DNA from: Candidatus Rifleibacteriota bacterium
Lineage (GTDB): Bacteria > Vulcanimicrobiota > Xenobia > Xenobiales > Xenobiaceae
Length of the DNA stretch: 22,954 bases
Assembly (NCBI GenBank): GCA_900772775.1
Contig: CAAGRW010000167.1
Span: 1-22,954 of the forward strand
Direction of reading: 5' to 3'
How positions within the stretch are numbered: position 1 is the stretch's first letter; every line of letters starts with the position of its first letter. Made by a program: the position numbers and the translations under genes. A model generated the notes under the pieces. It did not search any database and was not told the DNA's origin. It saw nothing but the letters and a program-made list of their open reading frames with translations. Positions 15,158 through 22,954 of this stretch are shown here, in pieces.

Positions 15158-15733
15158 ATGGGAAATTCAAAACTAGAGCAACTAACTTCCAAAATAAATG
15201 AACTTTTAAGCAAAAAGGATTATGTCATTCTGGCTATAGATGGACGCTGTGGCTCAGGCAAAACCACCCTAGCTTCTCACCTGCAAAAAGAGTTCAAAGC
15301 CAATCTTTTCCATATGGATGATTTTTATTTGCCACTCAGTTTGCGCACTCCTGAAATTCTCAGCCAAATAGCCGGCAATATAGATCGCTGGCGCTTAATT
15401 GAAGAGGTCTTGCGTCCTTTACAAAAGCGGCTTCCTTTTACTTATCGCACTTATAGCCACACTCCCTCGCCTCATTTTAGCGAGCCCATACAAGTTCAAC
15501 CTACCAAAGTGACCATAATTGAAGGTTCTTATTCTTGCCACCCAGACTTGGCCTCTTTTTATGACTACAAAATTTTTCTCTCTCTAGATAAAGATCGGCA
15601 ATGGCAACGCTTGAGCGGTAGAGAAACTCCAGAAGACCTGGCTGGTTTTGCCAAATTCTGGATTCCTATGGAAGAAAGATACTTCCAAGCTTGTCAAATA
15701 CAAGCTAAATGCGATTTTTATTGGGAAGCTTAA
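15158..15733 (+). CDS. Uridine kinase-like P-loop kinase
   Basis: This is a protein of 191 residues of the uridine kinase / phosphoribulokinase-like P-loop superfamily. Walker A is GRCGSGKTT (29-37). The substrate loop FHMDDFYLP matches the MDDFY motif of the uridine kinase-like group. The Walker B-like strand and effector is VTIIEGSYS, followed by YKIFLSLDKDRQWQRL. The LID region contains SGRETPEDLAGFAKFWIPMEERYF. The exact substrate is unsettled: uridine, another nucleoside or a small-molecule alcohol are all possible. It sits between the rpsT terminator and a convergent terminator shared with ahcY. The ATG at 15158 has only a weak purine-rich stretch upstream. The ORF is complete. Confidence 0.82.
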   Translation: MGNSKLEQLTSKINELLSKKDYVILAIDGRCGSGKTTLASHLQKEFKANLFHMDDFYLPLSLRTPEILSQIAGNIDRWRLIEEVLRPLQKRLPFTYRTYSHTPSPHFSEPIQVQPTKVTIIEGSYSCHPDLASFYDYKIFLSLDKDRQWQRLSGRETPEDLAGFAKFWIPMEERYFQACQIQAKCDFYWEA

Positions 15734-15775
15734 AATAATCTTCTCCAATTAAATTTACCGTTGGATTTTTCGCAA

Positions 15776-15828
15776 AGTAAAAAGCTCCGCTCCTCCCTGT
15801 AAAAAGAAAAGCGAAGCTTTTTTACTTT
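15776..15828 (-). terminator. Bidirectional terminator between the kinase gene and ahcY
   Basis: Arms AAAAGCTCCGCT and AGCGAAGCTTTT pair with one mismatch around an 18-base loop. T runs flank both sides, so it can serve both convergent genes. Confidence 0.8.
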
Positions 15829-15842
15829 AGTAGATACAAAAA

Positions 15843-17150
15843 TTAGTAGCGATAATATTCAGGCTTGTAGGGGCCTTCTACGGGTACGCCCAGATATTCG
15901 GCTTGTTCGGGAGTAAGCTTAGTTAAGCTGACACCCAATTTAGGCAAGTGGAGGCGAGCAACTTCTTCATCGAGCTTTTTGGGCAAACGATAAACACCGA
16001 TAGGATACTTATCATGATTGTTCCAAAGTTCAATCTGGCCTAACACTTGGTTGGTGAAGGAGCAAGACATGACGAAAGAAGGATGGCCAGTGGCGCAGCC
16101 CAAGTTGACCAAACGTCCGCGAGCCAAAACGATCAAATCGCGACCGCTAGGCAATTGGAAGACGTCTACTTGAGGCTTTAAGTTATACTCGGTAATACCA
16201 GGGGTAGTTTCCAGCCAGTGCATATCGATTTCGCAATCGAAGTGGCCGATATTGCAAACGATGGCTTTATCTTTCATTTCCATCATGTGGCGGCCCATGA
16301 TAATGCCTTTGCAACCGGTGGTGGTGACAAAAATATCACCGATAGGAGCGGCTTCTTCCATAGTCATGACTTGGTAGCCTTCCATAGCAGCTTGCAAAGC
16401 GCAAATAGGATCGATCTCAGTAATAATGACGCGAGCGCCGAAGCCACGCATACTCTGGGCGCAACCCTTACCTACATCGCCGAAACCACAAACGACTACG
16501 ACTTTACCAGCAACCATAACGTCGGTGCCTCTCTTGATACCGTCGGCCAAAGATTCGCGGCAGCCATAAAGGTTGTCGAACTTAGACTTGGTGACGGAGT
16601 CGTTGACGTTGATAGCCGGAGCTAAGAGTTTACCTTCGGCAGCACGGCGATAAAGGTTATGAACACCGGTTGTTGTTTCTTCGGTGATACCGCGAATTTC
16701 TTTGAAGAGTTCAGGGAATTCGTCGTGAACTAAGTTGGTCAAGTCGCCGCCATCATCCAAGATCATATTGGGGCCTAAACCGCCTTCAAATTTCAAGCTC
16801 TGACGAATACACCAATCATACTCTTCTAAAGTTTCACCCTTCCAGGCGAAAACGGGCACACCAGCGGCAGCAATAGCGGCGGCAGCATGATCCTGAGTGC
16901 TATAAATATTGCAAGAACTCCAGCGAACCTGAGCGCCCAAGGCTACGCAAGTTTCAATCAAAACAGCGGTCTGAACGGTCATATGCAGACAACCGGCAAT
17001 ACGAGCGCCTTTTAAAGGCTTTTCGTCGGCGTAACGCTCACGCAAAGCCATCAAACCGGGCATTTCAGCTTCGGAAAGGACGATATCACGTCTTCCCCAT
17101 TCAGCTAAGCTCATATCTTTTACTTTGTAATCTACAGTAGATTCGCTCAT
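15843..17150 (-). CDS. ahcY: Adenosylhomocysteinase
   Basis: S-adenosylhomocysteine hydrolase, 435 residues: it splits SAH reversibly into adenosine and homocysteine with bound NAD, recycling the product of methyltransferases. Conserved stretches include LKGARIAGCLHMTVQTAVLIETC, WSSCNIYSTQDHAAAAIA, MILDDGGDLTNLVH, the NAD loop VVVCGFGDVGKGCAQSMRG, CNIGHFDCEIDM and the C-terminal tail ending KPEYYRY, which completes the partner active site. Length is in the normal bacterial range without the insertion seen in some forms. The ATG at 17150 has GGAGGAC about 10 bases upstream. It is transcribed alone: a terminator separates it from the upstream NIF3-like gene. The 190-base upstream gap has a T-rich leader with small hairpins but no recognised SAH riboswitch. 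Confidence 0.97.
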   Translation of the reverse strand: MSESTVDYKVKDMSLAEWGRRDIVLSEAEMPGLMALRERYADEKPLKGARIAGCLHMTVQTAVLIETCVALGAQVRWSSCNIYSTQDHAAAAIAAAGVPVFAWKGETLEEYDWCIRQSLKFEGGLGPNMILDDGGDLTNLVHDEFPELFKEIRGITEETTTGVHNLYRRAAEGKLLAPAINVNDSVTKSKFDNLYGCRESLADGIKRGTDVMVAGKVVVVCGFGDVGKGCAQSMRGFGARVIITEIDPICALQAAMEGYQVMTMEEAAPIGDIFVTTTGCKGIIMGRHMMEMKDKAIVCNIGHFDCEIDMHWLETTPGITEYNLKPQVDVFQLPSGRDLIVLARGRLVNLGCATGHPSFVMSCSFTNQVLGQIELWNNHDKYPIGVYRLPKKLDEEVARLHLPKLGVSLTKLTPEQAEYLGVPVEGPYKPEYYRY

Positions 17151-17287
17151 ATTAAAGAGTCCTCCATAAAATTGACGCCAAAACGCCTAACCAAAAAAAA
17201 ATACAAAAAGCTAACTAAAAAACATCTAATTAGACCGGTGAAAGTTCTCTGCCAGGACTTTATTCCTGCTTTTTTTTGCAAAAAGCC

Positions 17288-17321
17288 TTAAAAGAGCCAC
17301 CCGTTTTTTCTTGGTGGCTCT
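17288..17321 (-). terminator. Terminator after the NIF3-like gene
   Basis: Perfect 9-base arms AGAGCCACC and GGTGGCTCT with an 11-base loop, followed by TTTT on the minus strand, about 20 bases after the stop at 17341. It ends the hut-type unit. Confidence 0.88.
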
Positions 17322-17340
17322 ATACAAGCAAAGTTTTGAC

Positions 17341-18078
17341 TTATAACCAGGTAGGATTATCAAAGAAAGCAGTCTCCACACCGAACTGCGCTTCTACTTC
17401 GGCTTGCAGAGCTTTGACTCCAAATGTTTCCGAAGCATAGTGGCCAACACAAGCGATATTTAAGCCATATTCTACTGAATCGTGGGCCATAGAATAGCTA
17501 GTTTCTCCAGTAATATATAAGTCCAGATGGTCTTTTATACCCTGATATAAATATTCGCCTCCGCCACCGCCGCTGCAAACGCCAATGCGCTTAATTTCTT
17601 GCGGTCCGTGCCAAAAATCAGCCAAACGGTTAGGAAACAAAGCGGCCAATTTTTGCTTAGCTTCAGCAAGTGAAATTGGCTTTTCCAAATCGCACAGCCA
17701 ACCTACTTCACCAAATTCGCCAGTCTTTTCCCAGCCTAAATTGCTAAGAATTTGAGCATTGTTGCCCAACTGAGGGTGACGATCCAAAGGCAAATGGGAA
17801 ACGAATAAATTGATATTATGATCCAACAGGAACTTAAGGCGTTTTCTGTTGACTCCTTGAACTTTATCCCAACTGGGCCACATCATGCCATGATGGACAC
17901 AAATAATTTGACAGTCTTGCAAAGCTTCAAAAGTAGACAGGCAAGCATCGACAGCGAAACCAACCTTTTTAACCTCTTCGGCTCCTTCTACCTGAATGCC
18001 GTTGCTAGTAAAATCTTTAAACTCTTTGATTCTCAGCAAATCGCTAAGATAACGAACCAACTCGGAAGTTCTGACCAT
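17341..18078 (-). CDS. NIF3-like dinuclear metal-centre protein
   Basis: This is a NIF3 / YbgI / DUF34 family protein of 245 residues. Metal-binding motifs are IICVHHGMMWPSW, FVSHLPLDRHPQLGNNAQIL, DLYITGETSYSMAHD and VGHYASETFGVKALQ, which carry the conserved His, Asp and Glu ligands. The length matches the short form without the PII-like insertion. The family is often named GTP cyclohydrolase 1 type 2, but the biochemical role is not settled; recent work links it to metal handling. The ATG lies 5 bases after the hutI stop, so the two genes are co-transcribed. This link to folate-dependent histidine breakdown is notable but may be fortuitous. Confidence 0.92.
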   Translation of the reverse strand: MVRTSELVRYLSDLLRIKEFKDFTSNGIQVEGAEEVKKVGFAVDACLSTFEALQDCQIICVHHGMMWPSWDKVQGVNRKRLKFLLDHNINLFVSHLPLDRHPQLGNNAQILSNLGWEKTGEFGEVGWLCDLEKPISLAEAKQKLAALFPNRLADFWHGPQEIKRIGVCSGGGGGEYLYQGIKDHLDLYITGETSYSMAHDSVEYGLNIACVGHYASETFGVKALQAEVEAQFGVETAFFDNPTWL

Positions 18079-18083
18079 AGTTT

Positions 18084-19334
18084 TTAAGCCACTTGCACTC
18101 CTTTTTTATATACATTGCGAATCCAATTAACTCCGTAGCTGTAAGGCCAATCACGCCAATTAAGCGTATTTAATACTACAAAATCGGCCTGTTTGCCCAC
18201 GGACAAACTACCTACCTTATCAGCCATTTTTAAGGAGTGGGCAGCATTGATAGTGGCAGCCACGATAGCCTCTTCCGGAGTAAACTTTAAACGCAATACA
18301 GCTAAAGAAATGGCCATAGGCATAGAAAGACAGAAATTCGAACCGGGATTGAAGTCGGTAGCAATAGCAACCGGTAAACCGAAATCGATCATTTCTCGCC
18401 CCTTGGCATATTTATCGGTGCCGCAGAAGAAAGAAGTGCCAGGGGTAAGAATGGGTATAATGCCGCTTTCTTTCAAAATTGGATAATCATCAGCTTGGAG
18501 ACTCTGTAAATTGTCGCAAGAAGCGGCGCCTATTTGAGCAGCCATTTTGGCTCCTCCCAAATAGCAAAACTCTTCGGCGTGTATTCTGGCTCCCAAACCG
18601 CAAGCCATACCGGTCTCCAAAATCTTTTTAGCTTGAGCTACATCGAAGACGCCACGCTCACAAACGACATCAATCCAATCGGCCAAACCATCTTCACAAA
18701 CTTGGGGAATCATTTCCTGAACCAATAATTTTACATAATCGTGAGCATGGTCGGCATATTCCTCAGGTACGGCATGGGCGCCCAAAAAAGTGACAGCCAA
18801 ATCGATAGGCAATTCGCGGCCTAATTGGCGCAAAATGCGCAATTGGCGTAACTCTGCCCTGGTAGCTAGGCCATAACCGCTTTTGGCCTCAATGGTAGTG
18901 GAACCATGAGAGAGCATCATTTCCAAATTGCGTCTGGTTATATCAGCCAATTCGCTATCGCTAGCTTCAACAGTAGCTCTTACCGTGCTGGCAATGCCGC
19001 CACCTTTAGTCCGAATTTCTTCTTCGGTAGCTCCTTGAGCTCGCAATAAATAATCGTCATTTCTGGAGCCGGCAAAAATCGGATGAGTATGCGCATCCAC
19101 AAAACCGGGCAAAATCGTGCAGTTACAATAGTCGAGCACCTTGCCCTGCCAACGGCGCAACAAATCGCGAGCATAACCAACTTCGGCGATCTGGCCGTCA
19201 CAAATAACCAAAGCTCCCTCTTCTATTTCGCCAGCGTCGTCCATATCTTCACCGCAACGCGGCCGAGGGACATCATCATCGTCGGAACAAGTCAAAACCT
19301 TGCCGGCTATGACTACGGCGTCAGCCTGATTCAC
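18084..19334 (-). CDS. hutI: Imidazolonepropionase with altered DHL motif
   Basis: HutI hydrolyses imidazolonepropionate to N-formiminoglutamate, the third step of histidine degradation. Zinc and substrate motifs are PGFVDAHTHPIFAGSRNDDY, KGGGIASTVRAT, STTIEAKSGYGLATRAEL, TFLGAHAVPEEY, ARIHAEEF and VAIATDFNPGSN. The motif normally read SADHL is SCDNL here, replacing a conserved His by Asn. An acidic stretch (DDDDVPRPRCGEDMDD) lies near the N-terminus. The GTG at 19334 has GGAGG 6 bases upstream, while the earlier in-frame TTG would overlap that SD. Length is 416 residues, as usual. It follows ftcD after 117 bases, which include a small stem TGCTCT-TTTT-AGAGCA. Confidence 0.93.
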   Translation of the reverse strand: MNQADAVVIAGKVLTCSDDDDVPRPRCGEDMDDAGEIEEGALVICDGQIAEVGYARDLLRRWQGKVLDYCNCTILPGFVDAHTHPIFAGSRNDDYLLRAQGATEEEIRTKGGGIASTVRATVEASDSELADITRRNLEMMLSHGSTTIEAKSGYGLATRAELRQLRILRQLGRELPIDLAVTFLGAHAVPEEYADHAHDYVKLLVQEMIPQVCEDGLADWIDVVCERGVFDVAQAKKILETGMACGLGARIHAEEFCYLGGAKMAAQIGAASCDNLQSLQADDYPILKESGIIPILTPGTSFFCGTDKYAKGREMIDFGLPVAIATDFNPGSNFCLSMPMAISLAVLRLKFTPEEAIVAATINAAHSLKMADKVGSLSVGKQADFVVLNTLNWRDWPYSYGVNWIRNVYKKGVQVA

Positions 19335-19451
19335 AACTAACCTCCAAAGCAATGCTCTAAAAAGAGCAACTAAAATATCATGATTAATTCGCCTGTACCA
19401 GGCATTTACTCTTCTTTGCTCAGCATTTTTTTGCCAAAAGTAAAGACAAAT

Positions 19452-20372
19452 TTAGCCTGGCGACGATCTATAGAAATCTAAAAGTCCATTTTCTACAGTG
19501 CGCTGGGGAGCAAAATCCGGCATTTGCAAATAATAAGAGAAACAATCACTCATCGCTTGCAAGGGCAAACAGCCTATAAGTTCGCTTTTTAGCACGCTCA
19601 CACCAAAACGTCTGGCTTCCATTTTTACCAGTTCAAAAGCTGTATAAAGAGCCGTAAACTTAGGATTGGTCAAATTCATCGAAACTTGCACAGCCTTTTG
19701 AGAAGGCAATTCCAGCCCCAGCGCCTTGACAAAACTTAAGCCGCCGGAAGAGGCTCGCACTCTGGCGGCGATCTTTTTGGCAACAGTTACATTTTGAGTG
19801 TTGAGCCAAACGTTAAAAGCTACCAACGGCCCTCGAGCGCCAAAACAAGATGCTCCCAAGGTAGGATGCAATAAAGTCGGCCCCAAATCTGGGCGACGCT
19901 CTTCGCTTTGCAAACCTTCAGCGCAAAGAGCCTCCCAACCTCCGCGACGCAAGTAGGCTAGAGACGCTCTCTTAGGCTGTAAAGCAGATTCTCCATATAA
20001 ATAAATCGGTAAGTTAAAACGCTCCGCCACTAAAGTAGCCACTCTCTTGGCCAAAGCAGCCGAATCAGCCATAGAAGACGCTTCTAAAGGTACAAAAGGC
20101 ACCACATCTATAGCTCCGATACGAGGATGCACGCCCGTATGCCCGTGCATATCGATATGCTGCCCGGCGACAGTAAATAAGTTGAGAATAGCTTCTTCCA
20201 ACCCGTCAGCGTCACCAATAAAAGTAAAAACAGAGCGATTATGATCAAAATCGGCAGAATAATCCAAAAGACGAACAGAAGGCACCGAACGCACAGCTGC
20301 GGCCAAAAGCTCGATAATATGGGAACGGCGTCCCTCAGAAACATTGGGAATACATTCAAAGACAGCTCCCAT
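19452..20372 (-). CDS. ftcD: Glutamate formimidoyltransferase, single-domain form
   Basis: FtcD transfers the formimino group of N-formiminoglutamate to tetrahydrofolate, releasing glutamate and feeding one-carbon metabolism. It has 306 residues and only the formiminotransferase domains, with no cyclodeaminase fusion as in mammals. Characteristic stretches are FECIPNVSEGRR, DFDHNRSVFTFIG, HTGVHPRIGAIDVVPFVPLE, GARGPLVAFNVWLNT, VQVSMNLTNP and the second-domain FELVKMEARRFGVSV. The ATG at 20372 has GAGGAG about 11 bases upstream. That SD lies immediately after a T run belonging to a terminator-like hairpin, so expression probably depends on read-through from the amidohydrolase gene. Confidence 0.95.
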   Translation of the reverse strand: MGAVFECIPNVSEGRRSHIIELLAAAVRSVPSVRLLDYSADFDHNRSVFTFIGDADGLEEAILNLFTVAGQHIDMHGHTGVHPRIGAIDVVPFVPLEASSMADSAALAKRVATLVAERFNLPIYLYGESALQPKRASLAYLRRGGWEALCAEGLQSEERRPDLGPTLLHPTLGASCFGARGPLVAFNVWLNTQNVTVAKKIAARVRASSGGLSFVKALGLELPSQKAVQVSMNLTNPKFTALYTAFELVKMEARRFGVSVLKSELIGCLPLQAMSDCFSYYLQMPDFAPQRTVENGLLDFYRSSPG

Positions 20373-20389
20373 ACTGTATTTTTCTCCTC

Positions 20390-20449
20390 AAAAATAAAAA
20401 ACGCCTCTGGAGCACATATTCCCTAGGGAAATATTGAAACAGAGACGTT
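20390..20449 (-). terminator. Terminator-like hairpin between the amidohydrolase and ftcD, possible attenuator
   Basis: On the minus strand AACGTCTCTG and CAGAGGCGTT pair (one G-U) around an inner imperfect palindrome centred on CCCTAGGG, followed by TTTTTTATTTTT. It begins 6 bases after the amidohydrolase stop and its T run ends at the SD of ftcD. Confidence 0.75.
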
Positions 20450-20454
20450 AAGAG

Positions 20455-21294
20455 TTAAGCTTGAGCCAACTTATCAGCAAATTTCTTCAAAACGCCCAAT
20501 AAGCGCAAGCGCAATTTGCCAATTACTTCACGATCAGAATCTGGTGCATCTTCTAAAGAGCACGGATCTTCCGGTTCATTGGGTAAAACTAAAGAGCGAT
20601 TGATAGTGAACTGAATCCAAGGTGTGCCATGTCCATCACAATCGGCACAATGGCGTTTAAGAATATAACCGCCGGAAGAAGGATTGTTAAACGAGACCAA
20701 TTGCTGGCCATCTTTAAGCTGAATGTCGGCAAATTCTTCGCGCAAAACTTCGGCTAATTTGTGAGCCGTAGCCGCAGAGCAAGAAAGAGAATCGCCCTCG
20801 GCATTGGAGTCGCCCATATTGCCGATACAGAAAACGGGCCTTATCTGACCACAATCGGGATCGCGAGGCGCTCCCACAGGAGCCATAGAATGGCAATCTA
20901 TACCTAAACGTACACCACCGCGAGAAGCTACGCGCTCCAATATTTCGTGATAATTGCGATGGTATCTATCTATAAGGCGATTTACGTCATCAACTGTAGG
21001 CTGACAATCTTCACGCCAAACAGGTCTGTTATAACGAGTGACTAACCGCACCACTCCGTCATCAACTTTAGGAGGTTTCAAACTCGGGTCTTGATCCATA
21101 TCAATAACTGCCCGAGCGACTTCGGCCTCTAAGCGTCCCTGTACCGATTCTCCGAAAGCGAATATTTCACGCGTCCAAGGATCGGAATCAAAAAATATAT
21201 CAGCAGGGGTCAAGGCCAAGCGCGTAGTCAACTCACGAGGTAGAACTGTTCCGCCGTGAACTATCGTTAGTAAGAAAGGCAACCGAGCCACCAT
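20455..21294 (-). CDS. N-formylglutamate amidohydrolase family protein
   Basis: This is a zinc amidohydrolase of 279 residues, N-formylglutamate amidohydrolase (FGase/HutG-type) family, that would yield glutamate and formate. Family features visible are TIVHGGTVLPRELT near the N-terminus, the Asp-rich D-S-D-P-W-T segment, VVRLVTRYNRPVW, DRYHRNYHEIL, GIDCHSMAPVG and the late NNPSSGGYIL. The HGG and DCHS histidines are expected zinc ligands. The ATG at 21294 has AGGAG 5 bases upstream. An open extension to 21354 exists but has no SD support. It heads the ftcD-hutI-NIF3 unit. Normally it works with HutF, which is not in the window, or on formylglutamate from elsewhere. Confidence 0.9.
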   Translation of the reverse strand: MVARLPFLLTIVHGGTVLPRELTTRLALTPADIFFDSDPWTREIFAFGESVQGRLEAEVARAVIDMDQDPSLKPPKVDDGVVRLVTRYNRPVWREDCQPTVDDVNRLIDRYHRNYHEILERVASRGGVRLGIDCHSMAPVGAPRDPDCGQIRPVFCIGNMGDSNAEGDSLSCSAATAHKLAEVLREEFADIQLKDGQQLVSFNNPSSGGYILKRHCADCDGHGTPWIQFTINRSLVLPNEPEDPCSLEDAPDSDREVIGKLRLRLLGVLKKFADKLAQA

Positions 21295-21665
21295 AACTAC
21301 TCCTAACTCTTTCTTATATATTGGCATGCGAGCCACAAGAAAACCGCCCCCCAAGGCCTCAAATATCTTCTCCGCACCGCTACAGGATAGGTACTTGCAC
21401 TCGTGCTATTTTTAGCTCCGGAGCGTTTTGTATTCCCGAATTGTAGGCGAATATATGCAGAGAAAAAAGGTATGCGGCCACGTTCGAAGTGATTGAAAGC
21501 GGCGCAACGCCTCCCCCTTTTCATTCTCCGGAAAAATGCATTATCCCCCTTGGAATATATCCAAAAAGCATATCAGTCTGCCCTCGCCAATAACCAAGAG
21601 CAGGAATTAAGCATTTTTTTTCCCAAATTGAGGCCGATTTTTATTTTTAGGAAGGGGCTTATTTT
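21295..21665. other. 371-base divergent intergenic region
   Basis: This stretch lies between the amidohydrolase (minus) and the aminopeptidase (plus). It contains a short inverted repeat TTGGA-ATATA-TCCAA (21550-21564), which is a candidate operator. I could not place -35/-10 boxes with confidence on either strand. The minus-strand open frame 21524-21303 resembles no protein. Confidence 0.4.
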
Positions 21666-22796
21666 ATGTTAGATCCTCGTTATAAAAAATTAGCTCAAAC
21701 TTTAGTTTATCACTCGTGTCGAGTAGAGCCGGGCGACAAAGTGCTGGTAGAAGCTACCGAAATTCCGTCTTCTATGCTAACTGTTTTGGCCGCAGAGATT
21801 TGCCAAGCTGGCGGAATTCCCATTTTTAATATCCAAAATCAATCGATTATGCGTCAATTGCTTTTGGATCCTGATACTGAAAAAGTTAAAGCCCGTTGCC
21901 AGGCTATAGGTGCTCTGGAGCTGGAGCGTATGAAACAAGTTCAGTGTTACATTTCTATGCGCGGTATGACCAACGCCGCAGCTTTAGCTGATACTCCTCC
22001 GGAAAATGTAGAGATCTATCAAAAATACTGGCAAAAACCTGTCCACTTGGAACAGCGCGTTAAGCATACTCGTTGGGTAGTAATGCGTTGGCCCAACCCC
22101 TCTATGGCTCAATTGGCCCTTATGTCTACCGAAGCTTTCGAAGACTATTTCTTTGAAGTATGCCTGGCCAATTATCAAGCTATGGAAATAGCCGTTCAGC
22201 CTTTAAAAGAGCGTTTGCTGCGCACAGATAAAGTGCGCCTGACCGGCCCAGGCACCGATTTGCGCTTTTCTATTAAAGATATAGGGGCAGTTCCTGATTT
22301 TGGCCGCCGCAATATTCCTGACGGCGAATGTTACTCAGCGCCTCACAAAACTTCGGTGGAAGGTACCATTGCTTTTAATACTCCCACCAATTTCCGCGGC
22401 GTCCGCATGGACAATATTCGCTTAACTTTCCACGAAGGCAAAGTAGTCGAAGCCTCTTCTTCCGACACCGAAAACTTAAATCGCATTTTGGATATTGACG
22501 AAGGAGCCAGGTATATTGGCGAATTTTCTCTCGGCTTCAATCCTTTTGTCGATAAGCCCATTGGCGACACACTTTTTGATGAAAAGATCAGAGGCAGTCT
22601 CCACTTAGCTTTGGGCAATTGCTACGACGCTGCCAATAACGGCAACAAATCTTCTATTCACTGGGATTTGGTACTTTGCCAAGAACCTGGCGGAGATGTC
22701 TATTTTGACGATCAGTTAATCCGTCACAACGGTATTTTCGTTGACGACGAACTCAAAGGCTTAAATCCTGATGAGCTGAAGAAATCGTTAGCCTAA
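21666..22796 (+). CDS. M29-family aminopeptidase (AmpS-type)
   Basis: This is a metallo-aminopeptidase of 376 residues, family M29 (thermophilic aminopeptidase / AmpS / PepS), a cytosolic enzyme removing N-terminal residues from peptides. The N-terminal domain contains RVEPGDKVLVEA and the central NPSMAQLALMSTEAFEDYFFEVC stretch. The dinuclear metal site is seen in RNIPDGECYSAP, ARYIGEFSLGFNP, GSLHLALGNCYD and SSIHWDLVL (Glu, Glu, His, His and Asp ligands). The ATG at 21666 has AAGGGG about 9 bases upstream. It is a single gene in plus orientation, divergent from the histidine unit. It could supply free histidine and other amino acids for fermentation, but this is inference. Confidence 0.93.
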   Translation: MLDPRYKKLAQTLVYHSCRVEPGDKVLVEATEIPSSMLTVLAAEICQAGGIPIFNIQNQSIMRQLLLDPDTEKVKARCQAIGALELERMKQVQCYISMRGMTNAAALADTPPENVEIYQKYWQKPVHLEQRVKHTRWVVMRWPNPSMAQLALMSTEAFEDYFFEVCLANYQAMEIAVQPLKERLLRTDKVRLTGPGTDLRFSIKDIGAVPDFGRRNIPDGECYSAPHKTSVEGTIAFNTPTNFRGVRMDNIRLTFHEGKVVEASSSDTENLNRILDIDEGARYIGEFSLGFNPFVDKPIGDTLFDEKIRGSLHLALGNCYDAANNGNKSSIHWDLVLCQEPGGDVYFDDQLIRHNGIFVDDELKGLNPDELKKSLA

Positions 22797-22828
22797 AAGC
22801 TCACAAAACTTTGTAACTTTATAAAACA

Positions 22829-22866
22829 AGGCCCGGAGCTTTTGTACAAAAGATGAATCCGGGCCT
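22829..22866 (-). terminator. Terminator at the convergent end of the aminopeptidase and right-edge genes
   Basis: Perfect 9-base arms AGGCCCGGA and TCCGGGCCT enclose an inner CTTTTGTACAAAAG palindrome. On the minus strand TTGTTTTAT follows, so the main direction is minus. On the plus strand only AATAATTTG follows. Confidence 0.7.
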
Positions 22867-22887
22867 AATAATTTGAGTTAGCGCAAC

Positions 22888-22954
22888 TTAAGTGTGAGAG
22901 GTTAGAAATTGGCTAATAAGTTGGCCGACTTCCTCACCGTGGTCTATTTGAGGA
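22888..22954 (-). CDS. 3' end of an unidentified gene, cut by window edge
   Basis: The last 21 codons of a minus-strand frame run from the right edge to a TAA at 22888-22890 and read PQIDHGEEVGQLISQFLTSHT. A strong hairpin follows 20 bases later. The short helix ending in Q-F-L resembles the last helix of alpha/beta hydrolases, but 21 residues are too few to assign a family. Confidence 0.55.
   Translation of the reverse strand, partial: PQIDHGEEVGQLISQFLTSHT

Noticed and set aside
17151..17287. Possible SAH or SAM riboswitch before ahcY
   Set aside because: Only short stems (CAGGA/TCCTG) and T runs are present. The conserved cores of SAH and SAM riboswitches were not found.
21303..21524. 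Minus-strand 73-residue frame upstream of the amidohydrolase
   Set aside because: Basic, low-information sequence that overlaps the true start region of the amidohydrolase, with no family resemblance.

Overview
The window looks like chromosomal core DNA from an uncultivated diderm, rod-forming bacterium. Evidence for this is a maf-mreB-mreC-mreD-PBP2 elongasome cluster next to ftsZ, a protein with SPOR-like repeats, MacB/LolD-type and NatA-type ABC genes, and histidine-degradation genes that suggest amino-acid fermentation. The phylum cannot be assigned from the sequence alone. Base composition is AT-leaning. Non-ATG starts are common: GTG or TTG is favoured by Shine-Dalgarno (SD) placement or reading frame for about nine genes. 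Rho-independent hairpins mark most transcript ends. No phage, IS, CRISPR or integration signal was seen.

Layout. (1) Bases 1-4500 (minus strand): a cut-off ABC-2 permease with its own promoter. Upstream of it is a four-gene unit: zinc-ribbon protein, multi-membrane protein resembling a dead M48 protease, NatA-type ABC ATPase and SPOR-like membrane protein, ending in a terminator. (2) Bases 4500-6410 (minus): a MacB-type permease and ATPase pair with overlapping stop and start codons. (3) Bases 6564-13976 (minus): ftsZ, a roughly 390-base leader rich in G-rich repeats, then PBP2, mreD, mreC, mreB and maf. MreB has lost canonical nucleotide-site residues, MreC has a 180-residue low-complexity tail, Maf carries an 80-residue insertion and FtsZ has atypical ends. 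(4) Bases 14050-15830 (plus): PduO-type cobalamin adenosyltransferase, rpsT with a strong promoter and structured leader, and a uridine-kinase-like gene. (5) Bases 15843-21294 (minus): ahcY, then the hut-type unit N-formylglutamate amidohydrolase, ftcD, hutI and a NIF3-like gene. A terminator-like hairpin sits between the first two. (6) Bases 21666-22954: an M29 aminopeptidase (plus), converging on the 3' end of an unidentified minus-strand gene.

How the genes work together: the mre/PBP2/FtsZ block controls cell-wall elongation and division. FtcD and HutI (with the amidohydrolase) are the late steps of histidine breakdown to glutamate and one-carbon folate or formate. AhcY recycles S-adenosylhomocysteine and PduO makes adenosylcobalamin. 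The best candidate for an undescribed system is the zinc-ribbon / M48-like / ABC / SPOR unit together with the ABC-2 permease beyond its terminator. The altered MreB is the most striking single protein.
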